A DNA stretch of 34,778 nucleotides, from assembly GCA_036399835.1 (NCBI GenBank), contig DASWMI010000160.1:1-34778 (forward strand), given 5' to 3'. Positions 7,183 through 18,278 of the stretch are shown one piece after another. Each line of letters opens with the position of its first letter. The stretch's first letter is position 1. The DNA is from DASYML01 sp036399835. GTDB taxonomy: Bacteria; Acidobacteriota; Blastocatellia; Pyrinomonadales; Pyrinomonadaceae. The notes under the pieces were generated by a model that was not told the DNA's origin, ran no database searches, and saw only the letters and a program-made list of their open reading frames with translations. The translations under genes were made by a program, and so were the position numbers.

Positions 7183-9048
7183 TTATCTGACAGGCTCGCG
7201 CAGGATGGCTTCGGCGGCGCGTGCGGCGATGCGTGCCGCTGCGGGCTGAGCCTTTTCGAGCGCGGCGATCTGAAGTAGAGACTCGCCCGTGCGCGAGAGC
7301 ATACGCACCAGATCGCCCTCTTCGGCGCGGGTCTCGGCCACCAACTCGCCCCACTCCATCCCCGCGGCCCAGTGCGCAGCCGTCGCCGCCGCAGAGAAAT
7401 TTATTTCCGGCGCAGGCTCTAGCCCGCGCTTCCACTCTTCGGTCGCCACAGCGTAGGCCACCTCGTCGAATTGGCCCAACGTCCTGATGAGCGAATCATT
7501 CAACTCAAGCTCGCCGTAATCGCGGTCTGCGTCCGCCGCGAGCGCCGCGACCAGCCCCGCCATGCGCGCCGTATCGAGCGAATTAAAAAGCCCCTGCCGG
7601 AGCGCTTCGCCCACCAGCAGCGGTCTGTCAACATGCAAATCCGCGAGCCAGCGTCCGGACTCCGTAACGCGCTCGTGTGCGAAATCCAGATAGTCGAAAT
7701 GGTCCAGCACGCGTGCTCGTCTTTCAAAGGGCTGCCAGATTTCCGCGCGCAGCGCTTCGATGCGCTGTTCGGCGCGTTCGACTGCCTCCGCATCCTCGAC
7801 CACAGACCACAGGGCTTCGGCGCAGGTCTCCTTCTCCGTCGTCTTCAACTGCCTGCCTTTTGAGAGTCGTTCGATCATCTCGTTAATGATATTCAGGGCA
7901 TCGTCATCTTCGCCGCGAGCCTCGCTGAGCCTGGGTTCTGCCAGCGGTCGGTCGCGCCCGGCGTGTATCTCTGCGAAAGCCAGCTCGCCCTCATCCGCGC
8001 CGAGCGAGCGTATATTTTCAAAGACACGACCCACGCGGTCTAAGGCGAAACTGGCGGTGCGCCCGTCCTCGCGTATCCCTGCGACGCTGCCGTCGCGCCG
8101 CCGCGTGACGAAGACATAACGCTTACCGCTGCGGCCTATCCCGACGACGCGGCCCGGCACGACCACTTCATCAAGCCAGCCGAGCAGCACCTGCGCGCGC
8201 GTGACGGGCAGTTTTTCGAGCAGCCGCTGGCGCGCGCTGACTAATCTCTCAAGCCCGCGCGCGACCGAGACCGGCAGCTCGCAACCGGCCTGGTCCAGTT
8301 TCTCTTGAATCCGCCGTTCGCCCTCGTCGCGCTCCCTTTCGAGCCGTGCGACGCGACGCGCAATCTCCCTGTAAGCAAAGCTACGCTCGGCTATCTCTCG
8401 CACCTGCGCAAAGTTTTTATAGGCGTCTAGGAGGTTGAGGAGCGTCGAATAGGTGGCGCGAAACTGGCTCTGCAAGGGGTCCGGGCGGGCGCTCAAAAGT
8501 TCGGCGATACGTTCGGGGTCTTGATGCAGACCGGGCGCGGCAACGATAAAGCCTACGCGGTCGCGACCGCGACGGCCCGCGCGGCCAGTCATCTGTTGCA
8601 GCTCCGAAGCGGAGAGCGAGCGCCAACCGTGTCCGGTGCGCGCGTCCGCATTCGTGATGACGACCGTCCGCGCGGGAAAATCAACGCCCGCCGCGACCGT
8701 CATCGTAGCGAAGATCGCATCGAGCAGCCCCGCGCTCATGAGCCGTTCTATGACCAGCTTCCAGGCTGGGATGTGCCCCGCGTGATGCGAAGCGACGCCG
8801 CCCTTGATAATCGTGTCCCAGTGGCGATGGTTGCGCACCTCCGTATGCTCTTCGGCAAAGCTGCGGAGGATGGCGCGACGCGCATCGCGACGTTCTGCCC
8901 TGTCATCACGACGGGTCAGCGCCGCTTCGGTCGCGGCCTGGTCGCAACGCCTGCGTGTCGGCAGAAAGACAATCGCGGGCAGCAGGTTGTAAGAGGCGAG
9001 CGCCGCGAGCAGGCTGGCGGGCGGCATCTCCGGCAGGCTCAATTTCAA
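7183..9048 (-). CDS. Ski2-like helicase, second half (RecA2 lobe and C-terminal domains)
   Basis: This 621-residue ORF begins at a TTG at 9046-9048 and carries the second RecA lobe of a Ski2/HelY-like RNA/DNA helicase: VFLPTRRRCDQA (motif IV region), GVASHHAGHIP, FATMTVAAGVDFPARTVV (motif V) and QQMTGRAGRRGRD (motif VI). Helical and winged-helix parts follow and end in the family's C-terminal domain. It has no Walker A or DEAD box, so alone it cannot hydrolyse ATP. Its first codon overlaps the stop of the preceding ORF (TTGA), and an AAGGAGGGGAG ribosome-site-like stretch lies 7-17 nt upstream. Together the two ORFs add up to about 926 residues, a normal full-length enzyme. Confidence 0.88.
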   Translation of the reverse strand: MKLSLPEMPPASLLAALASYNLLPAIVFLPTRRRCDQAATEAALTRRDDRAERRDARRAILRSFAEEHTEVRNHRHWDTIIKGGVASHHAGHIPAWKLVIERLMSAGLLDAIFATMTVAAGVDFPARTVVITNADARTGHGWRSLSASELQQMTGRAGRRGRDRVGFIVAAPGLHQDPERIAELLSARPDPLQSQFRATYSTLLNLLDAYKNFAQVREIAERSFAYREIARRVARLERERDEGERRIQEKLDQAGCELPVSVARGLERLVSARQRLLEKLPVTRAQVLLGWLDEVVVPGRVVGIGRSGKRYVFVTRRRDGSVAGIREDGRTASFALDRVGRVFENIRSLGADEGELAFAEIHAGRDRPLAEPRLSEARGEDDDALNIINEMIERLSKGRQLKTTEKETCAEALWSVVEDAEAVERAEQRIEALRAEIWQPFERRARVLDHFDYLDFAHERVTESGRWLADLHVDRPLLVGEALRQGLFNSLDTARMAGLVAALAADADRDYGELELNDSLIRTLGQFDEVAYAVATEEWKRGLEPAPEINFSAAATAAHWAAGMEWGELVAETRAEEGDLVRMLSRTGESLLQIAALEKAQPAAARIAARAAEAILREPVR

Positions 9049-9962
9049 CGCGAATCTCCCCTCCTTGATCTCCAGTTTGAATGGGAGGAGCGCTCCTGTC
9101 GCTCCTGCTTTTGACGCTGGACCAGTTGCTCGATTTCAGGGTTGAGGCTGCCGTCTTCTTGAAGGAGCGGGGTGAGTTGTCCTTCAGGATAGAGAAAGGC
9201 TGCGCGCAGCGGGACGGGACGCGCGCCCGGACGCTCGACGACGCCGCAACGCACACCTCGCACCTCTTCCATCCAGGCGGCAAACTCATCAGCGTTTCCA
9301 ATCGTGGCTGAGAGCAGGAGCAGCCGCACACGCGTAGGCGTCAGGATGATGGCTTCCTCCCAGACGTGGCCGCGGTCTTCGTCCGCCAGATAGTGAGCCT
9401 CATCCATGATGACCAGGTCTGCGCGGACCTGTCCGCCGCCGCGCAGAGCATCGAAGAGCTGGTTGCGATAGATTTCCGTCGTCCCGACGATGAGCGGCGC
9501 GTCCGCATTCTCCTTGCGGTCTCCCGTCAGGATGCCGACGCGCTCCGGTCCAAATTCGTCCGAGAACTCTTGATATTTGGAATTGGTCAGCGCCTTCAGA
9601 GGGCTGGTGTACCAGGCCCTTTTTCCCTCTTCGAGCAGGCGACGAATCTCCTCGCGCGCGATCCAGGTCTTGCCGCTCCCGGTCGGCGCAGTGACCAGCA
9701 CGTCCTCGAACTCAAGCGCGGCGAGAGCTTCAAGCTGGAAAGCGTCCGGCTTGAAGGGAGCAGGCTCCGGCCTGCCTATGCCTTCGAGCAGGCGGCGCAG
9801 CTCGCGTGAAGAGGCTGCGCGGCGTTGTGGACCAATAGGCTCTTCGCGCGGCGCGGGGCTGCGCCCTTTACCGGCGCTGGTTTTTCTCCTCGCCATGTCG
9901 CGCGGCCCTCTGCCTTTCGGCCCGCGCCCCTTGCGGCGGCCACCTTCGTTCGAGCGTCCCAT
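9045..9962 (-). CDS. Ski2-like helicase, first half (RecA1 lobe)
   Basis: This 305-residue ORF has a basic N-terminal tail (about 60 residues, rich in Arg, Lys and Gly) and then the first RecA lobe: Q-motif region FKPDAFQLEAL, Walker A APTGSGKT (92-99), motif Ia SPLKALTNSKY, GTTEIYRNQ, DEAH box (187-190) and motif III LLLLSAT (218-220). It ends in a Gln/Glu/Arg-rich stretch followed by an unlike tail (SSHSNWRSRRGDSR), then stops at 9045. An alternative start at 9896 (MARRKTS) is possible. Read with the next ORF it forms one helicase of normal length, so either this is a real two-gene version or a -1 frameshift lies near 9085-9100. Confidence 0.9.
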   Translation of the reverse strand: MGRSNEGGRRKGRGPKGRGPRDMARRKTSAGKGRSPAPREEPIGPQRRAASSRELRRLLEGIGRPEPAPFKPDAFQLEALAALEFEDVLVTAPTGSGKTWIAREEIRRLLEEGKRAWYTSPLKALTNSKYQEFSDEFGPERVGILTGDRKENADAPLIVGTTEIYRNQLFDALRGGGQVRADLVIMDEAHYLADEDRGHVWEEAIILTPTRVRLLLLSATIGNADEFAAWMEEVRGVRCGVVERPGARPVPLRAAFLYPEGQLTPLLQEDGSLNPEIEQLVQRQKQERQERSSHSNWRSRRGDSR

Positions 9963-10289
9963 AAGCTCATTCTACCCCAGACGCGGAAAAAGCAAGGAGC
10001 AGTCGGCGAGGCCCTTGAGCGTCACTGATTCGACTTGAGTAGTTAAGGTTCGCGTGCGCAAGTTTAAAGCGGGCTTTGACGCTTCTCTGTAGATTGCGAG
10101 TTTTCGAGAGAGACGCTTGACAGGTTCGCTAACAACAGAGGACCTTTCGGTGTCTAATATGCGTACTTGAATTTAAGGCTAGAGCCTGTAAACTGTTAAT
10201 TTATCAGGCTCGCAACTTGGAGCGCGTTCTATGCGTCTAAGTAGTTTGCGCGCGGGCGATTTTCGGCGAAGCGCCTTTGAGTGAGGGAG
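9963..10289. other. Divergent intergenic region
   Basis: A 327-bp gap separates the divergent helicase and the 10290 gene. I see no coding frame with gene-like character. It is AT-richer toward its middle and should hold promoters for both directions. Confidence 0.5.
10167..10194 (+). promoter_or_regulatory. Possible sigma-70-type promoter for the 10290 gene
   Basis: TTGAAT at 10167-10172 and TAAACT at 10189-10194 are spaced by 16 bp, about 95 bp before the start codon. The match is fair, not strong. Another TTGACA at 10117-10122 has no -10 at the right distance. Confidence 0.35.
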
Positions 10290-11345
10290 ATGGCAGAGCT
10301 TTTTTCAGAGATAGAGATTAATAAGTCGCCCTGGTGGCCGCGCATGTCGCGGCTCGTCGGCGGCTCGTTTGCGCTCCACCTGATTTTTGTCGCGGTGGCT
10401 CTTTATGTTCCGGCTGTGCGTTCCATGCTGAATATCGCGGGCGAGTTTTCGGGCGCGGGATACGTGGACAAGGATTACCGGAAAACCTCTATCGGCGAGC
10501 GCGCGACCGTGATTGACCTGGCGCACGAAAAGTTTCAATACCCGGAAGGCTACTTCGCGGTCGGGATGCCGCCCGAGCAACTGGCGGCGCTCGAAGCGCA
10601 GCAGGCGCAGGTGATTCAGACTTATCAGCCGCCTCCGATGCAGGTCTCCAGATACAGGCCGCCGAAGCCGCAGCCTTCGCCTAAGCCTTCGCCCGAAGCC
10701 AGCCCTTCGCCGAGTCCCGGCGCGATGAATAGCGCCGAGGAAGCCGCTAAGGATAAGAAGCTCTCTGATGAAGAGAAGGATAAGCAGCTTGCCCAGGTGG
10801 CCGAGCAGAGAGGGATTAAGCGGCCTCATGAAATCAACAAGCGGCCCTTTACGGACTGGCTCGCCAACGCCGCCGCGATGAAGAACAAGGGCGAGATTAA
10901 TCTGGACGGGACGATTGAGATAGTCATAGAAGCCGAGGGGATTGACCCGACAGGCCAGCTCATCGAGCCTGAATATACACAGAAGACCGGCGACCCGAAT
11001 CTGGGCAAGCTGGCCGACGAATTAATCAAGGCTCTCAGCGCGAGCGGTGCGCTCGATTTTCTGGGCGGCACGGGACGCTTGACGATGCACGTCAAGTTGG
11101 ACGAAACAAATGTCGCGGCGACCGTCACGACAGAGATGAGTTCGGAAGGCGAAGCGTCGAAAAAGGCGGAAGGCTATAATGCTTTAATCACGACCGCCAG
11201 CATACTCAAGAGCGGCGGCGAGGAGGCGGCGACCATTTACAAGAACACGAAAGTCTCTTCTAATGGCAAGCAGGTCGTGCTGGAATTCACGCTGCCGCGC
11301 GCCGAAGCCGGGGCGATGCTCAAAAAGCAGCTTCCGAACAGTTAA
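10290..11345 (+). CDS. Membrane-anchored, proline-rich periplasmic protein (TonB-like layout)
   Basis: The product is about 351 residues from the ATG 10290; a GTG at 10281 is an alternative, and the purine run GTGAGGGAG lies just before the ATG. One membrane segment near residues 22-44 anchors it with most of the chain outside. After a linker region comes a Pro/Ser/Lys stretch (PKPQPSPKPSPEASPSPSPG), as in proteins that span the periplasm, then a globular C-terminal part of about 170 residues. The layout recalls TonB, but no TonB C-terminal motif is seen. Its C-terminal part resembles the next gene's product (KNKGEINLDGTIEIVIEAEG; SSNGKQVVLEFTLPRAEAG). It may be an envelope scaffold or transducer. 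Function unknown. Confidence 0.7.
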   Translation: MAELFSEIEINKSPWWPRMSRLVGGSFALHLIFVAVALYVPAVRSMLNIAGEFSGAGYVDKDYRKTSIGERATVIDLAHEKFQYPEGYFAVGMPPEQLAALEAQQAQVIQTYQPPPMQVSRYRPPKPQPSPKPSPEASPSPSPGAMNSAEEAAKDKKLSDEEKDKQLAQVAEQRGIKRPHEINKRPFTDWLANAAAMKNKGEINLDGTIEIVIEAEGIDPTGQLIEPEYTQKTGDPNLGKLADELIKALSASGALDFLGGTGRLTMHVKLDETNVAATVTTEMSSEGEASKKAEGYNALITTASILKSGGEEAATIYKNTKVSSNGKQVVLEFTLPRAEAGAMLKKQLPNS

Positions 11346-11420
11346 CTTGCCAGATAGGTTCTCGTCTTTCTATTATTTGTTGAGCTTCTGTTGTCTGAAT
11401 CTCTGTCGAGTGATTTTATT

Positions 11421-11819
11421 ATGACTGCGCTTCACGCGAACATCACATCATCGCTGGCCGCCGTTTGCGTCTGCCTGCTGATTATAGGCACGGGCGCAAG
11501 CGTCGTGTATGCGCAGCCGGGCGCAGAGCCTGGGGCGGCGGGCGAGACCAGTGCGGGAATGTCCGCGCGCGTCAACACGAAGCCGTCTCAGGGTTGGGCC
11601 GTTGATGTTCAAAGGCTGATGAAGAGAGGCCAGCTCAAAGCGACTGGTCCAGTCGAAGTCGCGTTTGAGGCAGACACGGAAGACGCGCGGCGGCTGGCCC
11701 GGACAGTGATTTCTAAGAGTCTTCTGGTAGCTTCCAACGGTAGAGAAATAATCTTCGACCTTGAAATGCCGCGTGAAGTTCTCTGCGCCCTCATCTCAAA
11801 ACAACTCGCCTCTGAGTGA
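11421..11819 (+). CDS. Small exported protein related to the upstream gene
   Basis: A 132-residue product from the ATG 11421; a TTG 30 bp upstream would spoil the signal peptide. Residues 1-31 form a signal peptide ending VVYA-Q. The mature part contains LMKRGQLKATGPVEVAFEAD and LLVASNGREIIFDLEMPREV. These align by eye with two separated blocks of the protein encoded by 10290-11345, so this looks like a shortened paralogue lacking the membrane anchor, proline-rich linker and about 115 residues between the blocks. The two genes are 75 bp apart and may be co-transcribed. Function unknown. Confidence 0.65.
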   Translation: MTALHANITSSLAAVCVCLLIIGTGASVVYAQPGAEPGAAGETSAGMSARVNTKPSQGWAVDVQRLMKRGQLKATGPVEVAFEADTEDARRLARTVISKSLLVASNGREIIFDLEMPREVLCALISKQLASE

Positions 11820-11965
11820 ATCCTTCATTGAAAGCAGGCCCGATTTTCGACTGGCTTGCCTTCACTTTCTTCGCTCCTATACAATCGCATGTTACGCGCC
11901 GCAAGCGCACAGGCAAGTTGTCTCACCGTGTGTTCGGACACGGTTTTAAGGAATCAGGAAAAGCC

Positions 11966-14737
<2,772 letters not shown>

Positions 14738-14754
14738 AGTTTTAAGGGATGAAT

Positions 14755-15810
14755 ATGAGCAGACCTCAGCAGGGCATCACCTCGTTGAAAAGCGGCGTGA
14801 TGCTCTTTTTTTCCTGCCTCTTAATCTTTAGCGCCGTCTCTCAAACTCGCGCGCAGCAACCGCCCGCGCCCTCTTCGGAGGAGACGCGGCGCGGGATGCG
14901 GGCCTACACGCAGGGCGATCTGGCGGTGGCCGAAGCAGAGTTTCGCGCGGCAGTTAAAAAGTCCAAGGAGGATGCCAGCGCCTGGTATTATCTGGGCCTC
15001 ACGCTGGCTCGTAAAGGTCGGATGAAGGATGCGCGAAAAGCTATTGAGACGGCTGTCAAGCTGCTCCCGCAGTCTGCCGGTGCGCATTCGTCTCTGGCCT
15101 ATATGCTGATGCTGGCGAACAAGTCCGAGGCCGCTCTGCGCGAGGCCGAGAGCGCGCTGGCGATCGATGCCAGGAATGCCGAAGCGCATTATGTAATTGG
15201 CGTCTTGATGCTGCGCGGTCACAAATTTTCAAAGGCACTCAAAGAGCTTGACGCGGCGCTGCGGCTCGACCCGAATTTCTCGCTGGCCCTCCTGCTGAAG
15301 AGCCACACGCTCGTCTCCCTCTATTATGGACAGGTTGCCTTTCGTGATAGCGAGTCTCCGCAGGCTTACAGCGAAAGGTCCAAAGGGGCTAACGAACTGC
15401 TCAAGCAAGCCGTTGAGAGCCTTGAAAGCTATCTCAAGCTTAATCCTTCCCAGGCCGAAAGCTGGCGCGAGCAGTTGGAGACACTTCGCGTTTATGCTTA
15501 CGCGAAAACCCCTCAAGGCGAAGCGTTCAGCCCACATGAAGTGACGACGAGGGCACGTATCCTGAGAAAGGCTGAGCCGCAGTATACCGATGAAGCTAGA
15601 AGCGCGGGCATTAGCGGAACGGTTATCCTGCGCGCAATCTTTGACGCAACCGGCGAGGTCAAGCATATTCTGGTCCTGCAAACGCCCGGCTACGGACTGA
15701 CCCAACAGGCTGTCAGGGCCGCCAGAAGAATCAAGTTTGTGCCTGCCACGAAAGACGGGCGAGCGGTTTCGCAATTTATCCAGATAGAATATAACTTTAA
15801 CCTGTATTGA
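14755..15810 (+). CDS. Exported TPR protein with TonB-type C-terminal domain
   Basis: A product of about 351 residues. ATG 14755 has AAGGG 6 nt ahead; ATG 14749 abuts that site, so I prefer the second. A signal peptide ends near QTRAQ. Residues about 40-200 hold tandem TPR helices (AWYYLGLTLARKGRMKDARK, AHYVIGVLMLRGHKFSKALK). Residues about 270-351 are a TonB_C-like domain: AEPQYTDEARSAGISGTV, then VRAARRIKFVPATKDGRAV and a QIEYNFNLY ending. Such proteins are common in Acidobacteriota; they may bind outer-membrane receptors or partner proteins. It starts about 18 bp after secA and may be co-transcribed. A decayed second copy of the TonB domain follows. Confidence 0.85.
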   Translation: MSRPQQGITSLKSGVMLFFSCLLIFSAVSQTRAQQPPAPSSEETRRGMRAYTQGDLAVAEAEFRAAVKKSKEDASAWYYLGLTLARKGRMKDARKAIETAVKLLPQSAGAHSSLAYMLMLANKSEAALREAESALAIDARNAEAHYVIGVLMLRGHKFSKALKELDAALRLDPNFSLALLLKSHTLVSLYYGQVAFRDSESPQAYSERSKGANELLKQAVESLESYLKLNPSQAESWREQLETLRVYAYAKTPQGEAFSPHEVTTRARILRKAEPQYTDEARSAGISGTVILRAIFDATGEVKHILVLQTPGYGLTQQAVRAARRIKFVPATKDGRAVSQFIQIEYNFNLY

Positions 15811-15833
15811 ATCGTTGCCGTGGATGGCTCGCA

Positions 15834-16054
15834 ATGCGGGCTGAATTTGAAGATGAAGGAAGGACAGTTGTGTTATTGGCTATTCTTGCTGATGATGGAC
15901 AGGTGAGGTAGGTCTTGATGCTTCTGCCCGCTGTGTAGGGAGCGCACAGAAAACTTGCGTCAGGGCGGCCCGGAAGACGACCGGATTTATTCCCGCGACT
16001 AAAATGTTCGTGCTGTTCCCATGATTCACGCAGATGGAATTTAACTTCGATTAA
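15834..16054 (+). pseudogene. Decayed TonB C-terminal domain remnant
   Basis: This stretch has no intact frame but its pieces translate to a TonB_C domain. From 15834 one frame reads EFEDEGRTVVLLAILADDGQ before a stop. About 75 bp later, in another frame, it reads QKTCVRAARKTTGFIPATK, and after a stop QMEFNFD ending at TAA 16052-16054. These match, in order, GTVILRAIFDATGEV, VRAARRIKFVPATK and QIEYNFNLY of the intact gene just upstream. At least two stops and one frameshift break it. Its stop overlaps the next gene's ATG (TAATG), suggesting an old translational coupling. It could be a tandem duplicate or the end of an older gene. Confidence 0.75.
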
Positions 16055-17268
16055 TGAGCGCCAACGTGACATCAACCAACCCTGTGGTCCAGGCCATCGT
16101 GGCGGGCAAGGCTCCGCGACCCGCGCGTATGGCAGCGGCGCGCGGGCTGTTGCCGCTGGCCCAGGCCGATTTGCTTGAAGCTCTGGTCGCTTTGCGTGCG
16201 AGCGATGACGCGGAGATTGCGAGCGCCGCACAGGCCACGCTCGACGCGCAGGACGCGCAATCCCTGCTCGGCCTTGCGGCCACGCCTGATGCGCCGCCGA
16301 CTGTACTAGGCTTCCTCGCCGCGCGCACACAACTCGGACGCGAGCTTCACGAAGCCTTGATGCTCAACGCGGCCACGCCCGATGAAGCTATAGCCCTGCT
16401 CGCAGGCTCTACCACAGACGGCTCGCTCCTCGAATTAATCTCCATCAACCAGCAACGCCTGATTCGCACACCTGCCATCATTGATGCGATCCTCTCTAAT
16501 CCTGCGCGCACGCCTGAAGCCGAGCGGCGCGTGCGCGAGACGCGGCGCGAGTTTTTCGAGAAGGAACGCGGCGCACAGCAGATTGCCGAAGAGTTGCGCG
16601 CGCGCGGCCAGTCGGCAGCCGCAGAGTTTTTTGAGACTGCCGAATCGGTTAGCGCAACCAACGCTTTCTCTCTCGAAGATGCCTGGCTCATCGCACAGCA
16701 CATAGAAGTCTCGGACGCGGACCTGGATGATTCATGGCTCGCGCTTGAGCGTTATGAAGAGCTGCTTGAAGAGACACCTGAGCAGATGGCTGCCAACATG
16801 GAACGCGTGCTTGCCAGCGTGCGCGCCGAAGCCGACGGCGAGATTGCGCCCGAACGTGTCTCGCTTATTCGGCGCGTCATGCTGATGACCGTCAAGGATC
16901 GCGTTAAGCTAGCCGTCAAAGGCGACCGCGAAGCCCGCGCCATACTCATACGCGATGCCAACAAGATTGTCGCAACGGGCGTCATACACAATCCGCGTAT
17001 TACAGAGCACGAGATCGAAAACGTCGCGGCCATGCGCACGGTTTCAGACGAAGTGCTCCGCCTGATTGCTCTCAATCGCACTTGGGCGCGTTCCTACGCC
17101 ATCATCCTCAACCTGTCGCGTAATCCGCGCACGCCCATTCCCACCGCCATCAATATCCTGCCGCGCATACGCACTAAGGACCTGCAAGCCATCTCGCAGA
17201 ATCGCAACGTCTCCGAGGCCGTCCGTCGTCAGGCTTTTCGCATCTCGGATACGCGCAGCGGGAAGTGA
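16054..17268 (+). CDS. Long alpha-helical protein of unknown function
   Basis: This is a 404-residue soluble protein, unrecognised by name. The ATG overlaps the stop of the TonB remnant. The N-terminal 150 residues are Ala/Leu-rich repeated helices; residues about 165-260 hold long charged helices with Glu-rich stretches. The C-terminal 130 residues look most conserved: KDRVKLAVKGDREARAILIRD, then VIHNPRITEHEIENVAAM and NRNVSEAVRRQAFRI, which resemble HEAT-like or leucine-rich variant repeats. I recall the same pattern (K-x-A-x-x-G-x-x-EAR, NP-x-IT) in uncharacterised proteins of several phyla. No signal or membrane segment. A scaffold role is a guess. Confidence 0.75.
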   Translation: MSANVTSTNPVVQAIVAGKAPRPARMAAARGLLPLAQADLLEALVALRASDDAEIASAAQATLDAQDAQSLLGLAATPDAPPTVLGFLAARTQLGRELHEALMLNAATPDEAIALLAGSTTDGSLLELISINQQRLIRTPAIIDAILSNPARTPEAERRVRETRREFFEKERGAQQIAEELRARGQSAAAEFFETAESVSATNAFSLEDAWLIAQHIEVSDADLDDSWLALERYEELLEETPEQMAANMERVLASVRAEADGEIAPERVSLIRRVMLMTVKDRVKLAVKGDREARAILIRDANKIVATGVIHNPRITEHEIENVAAMRTVSDEVLRLIALNRTWARSYAIILNLSRNPRTPIPTAINILPRIRTKDLQAISQNRNVSEAVRRQAFRISDTRSGK

Positions 17269-17363
17269 AATCTTTGACACCCGTGCGGGTCGTCTGTAGA
17301 ATCTGTCCGACCCGAATCTAGGCTTCCAAACCAGCCACGCGCTCGACACAAAGAGGGGGACAT

Positions 17364-17639
17364 ATGTTTGATTTCATCGGATGGATTATCTTCGGATTGG
17401 TAGCTGGCGTGATCGCCAAGCTGCTCATGCCGGGAAAAGACCCCGGCGGTTGTATTATCACTATGCTCATCGGTATCGCCGGTGCAATCGTTGGCGGCTA
17501 TCTGGCCCGACTGCTCGGCATGGCCTCACCATCAAACTCGCTTAGCGACAGAGGCTTTCTGATCCAGCTCGCTTTCGCTGTCGTCGGCGCGATTATTCTT
17601 CTGGCCGTCTATCGCATGATTGCCGGAAAGCGTACCTGA
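17364..17639 (+). CDS. GlsB/YeaQ/YmgE family membrane protein
   Basis: This is a 91-residue, very hydrophobic protein of the transglycosylase-associated (GlsB/YeaQ/YmgE) stress family. Three membrane segments are visible: residues about 3-22 (FIGWIIFGLVAGVIAKLLMPG), 32-52 with the glycine-rich IGIAGAIVGGYLARLLG, and 67-85. The GKDPGG turn after the first helix is the family hallmark. Length matches the family (about 80-90). A strong GAGGGGG ribosome site precedes the ATG. The family is linked to envelope or general stress in other bacteria, but its activity is not known. It is a single gene ended by the hairpin 17677-17724. Confidence 0.92.
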   Translation: MFDFIGWIIFGLVAGVIAKLLMPGKDPGGCIITMLIGIAGAIVGGYLARLLGMASPSNSLSDRGFLIQLAFAVVGAIILLAVYRMIAGKRT

Positions 17640-17676
17640 AGGGGCGCAGCGCTCGCCAGTCGAATTTAAAAACTAA

Positions 17677-17724
17677 AGGCCGCCTCTCATCTATGCTCAA
17701 GCATGACAGGCGGCCTCATTTTTT
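17677..17724 (+). terminator. Strong rho-independent terminator
   Basis: AGGCCGCCT at 17677-17685 pairs exactly with AGGCGGCCT at 17708-17716. The loop holds a smaller ATGC/GCAT stem, and TTTTTT follows at 17719-17724. It ends the GlsB-like gene and lies tail-to-tail with the DUF2227-like gene. Confidence 0.92.
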
Positions 17725-17750
17725 GAGAAATATGTTTCGCGCCCCGAACC

Positions 17751-18278
17751 TCAAAATATCTCTGAGCCTTTTTTCAACATGGACCAGAAGACATCCGTCA
17801 GCGTGTGGCTCGCAGCCCCCCACCACAGCCCCGCCAGCACGGCCCAGATCGCGTGCCTCCCGACCACTCCCCTGATACTCTCTTCAATCATCCGCCCTGT
17901 CTGCGCAATTTCGCCAAAGCTCGGCGGCCCGCCGTTCAAGAACATCGCGCGCAGGTAGATAACAAAGAGCACAATCAAGGCCATCACTCCCGTAAAGTAA
18001 ATAACGCGAATCAGCGTGCCAAAGATAATGCCGTGCGAGAGCCTCGACCTGTGCTTAAAGACCACGCGATAGGGCAGCCAGAGCAGGCGAAAGATGCCCC
18101 AGCGTGTGTACTGCCGCGATTGTATATCCAGGTCAGGCCCAAACATAAAGCCCCCCAAAAGCATCGCGCCCGTGACCAGTATCGCCAGCGCGAGGCTTCC
18201 GGTCAGACTCCACCCCAACAGAAAAGTCGGGGCCGCGAGAATAACCGTGACAGCATCATGCGTCTTTCCAGAGGGCAT
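17751..18278 (-). CDS. DUF2227-like putative metal-binding membrane protein
   Basis: A 175-residue product from the ATG 18276-18278 (MPSGKTHDAVT); a TTG three codons earlier is possible, but MPSGxTHD is the usual family start. Conserved acidic and His positions fit metal binding: THD near the N-terminus, GPDLDI near 49, KHRSRLSHG near 76-84, and SHTLTDVFW near the end. Hydrophobic segments near 13-48, 88-108 and 142-158 indicate an inner-membrane protein. The arrangement resembles the family of membrane-bound zinc-hydrolase-like proteins around YdjM/LrgA-type metal proteins, but activity is unproven. It is convergent with the GlsB-like gene. Confidence 0.8.
   Translation of the reverse strand: MPSGKTHDAVTVILAAPTFLLGWSLTGSLALAILVTGAMLLGGFMFGPDLDIQSRQYTRWGIFRLLWLPYRVVFKHRSRLSHGIIFGTLIRVIYFTGVMALIVLFVIYLRAMFLNGGPPSFGEIAQTGRMIEESIRGVVGRHAIWAVLAGLWWGAASHTLTDVFWSMLKKGSEIF

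Noticed and set aside
7106..7435. N-terminal extension of the SGNH hydrolase
   Set aside because: The extra residues are Arg/Gly-rich, overlap the helicase C-terminus and would bury the membrane anchor.
9085..9100. Programmed -1 frameshift in the helicase
   Set aside because: No X-XXY-YYZ slippery sequence is visible at the crossover; coupled reinitiation or a simple frameshift fits better.
15797..16330. 177-residue minus-strand frame over the TonB remnant
   Set aside because: It crosses into the start of the 16054 gene, and the plus-strand pieces match TonB_C in order, which explains the region better.
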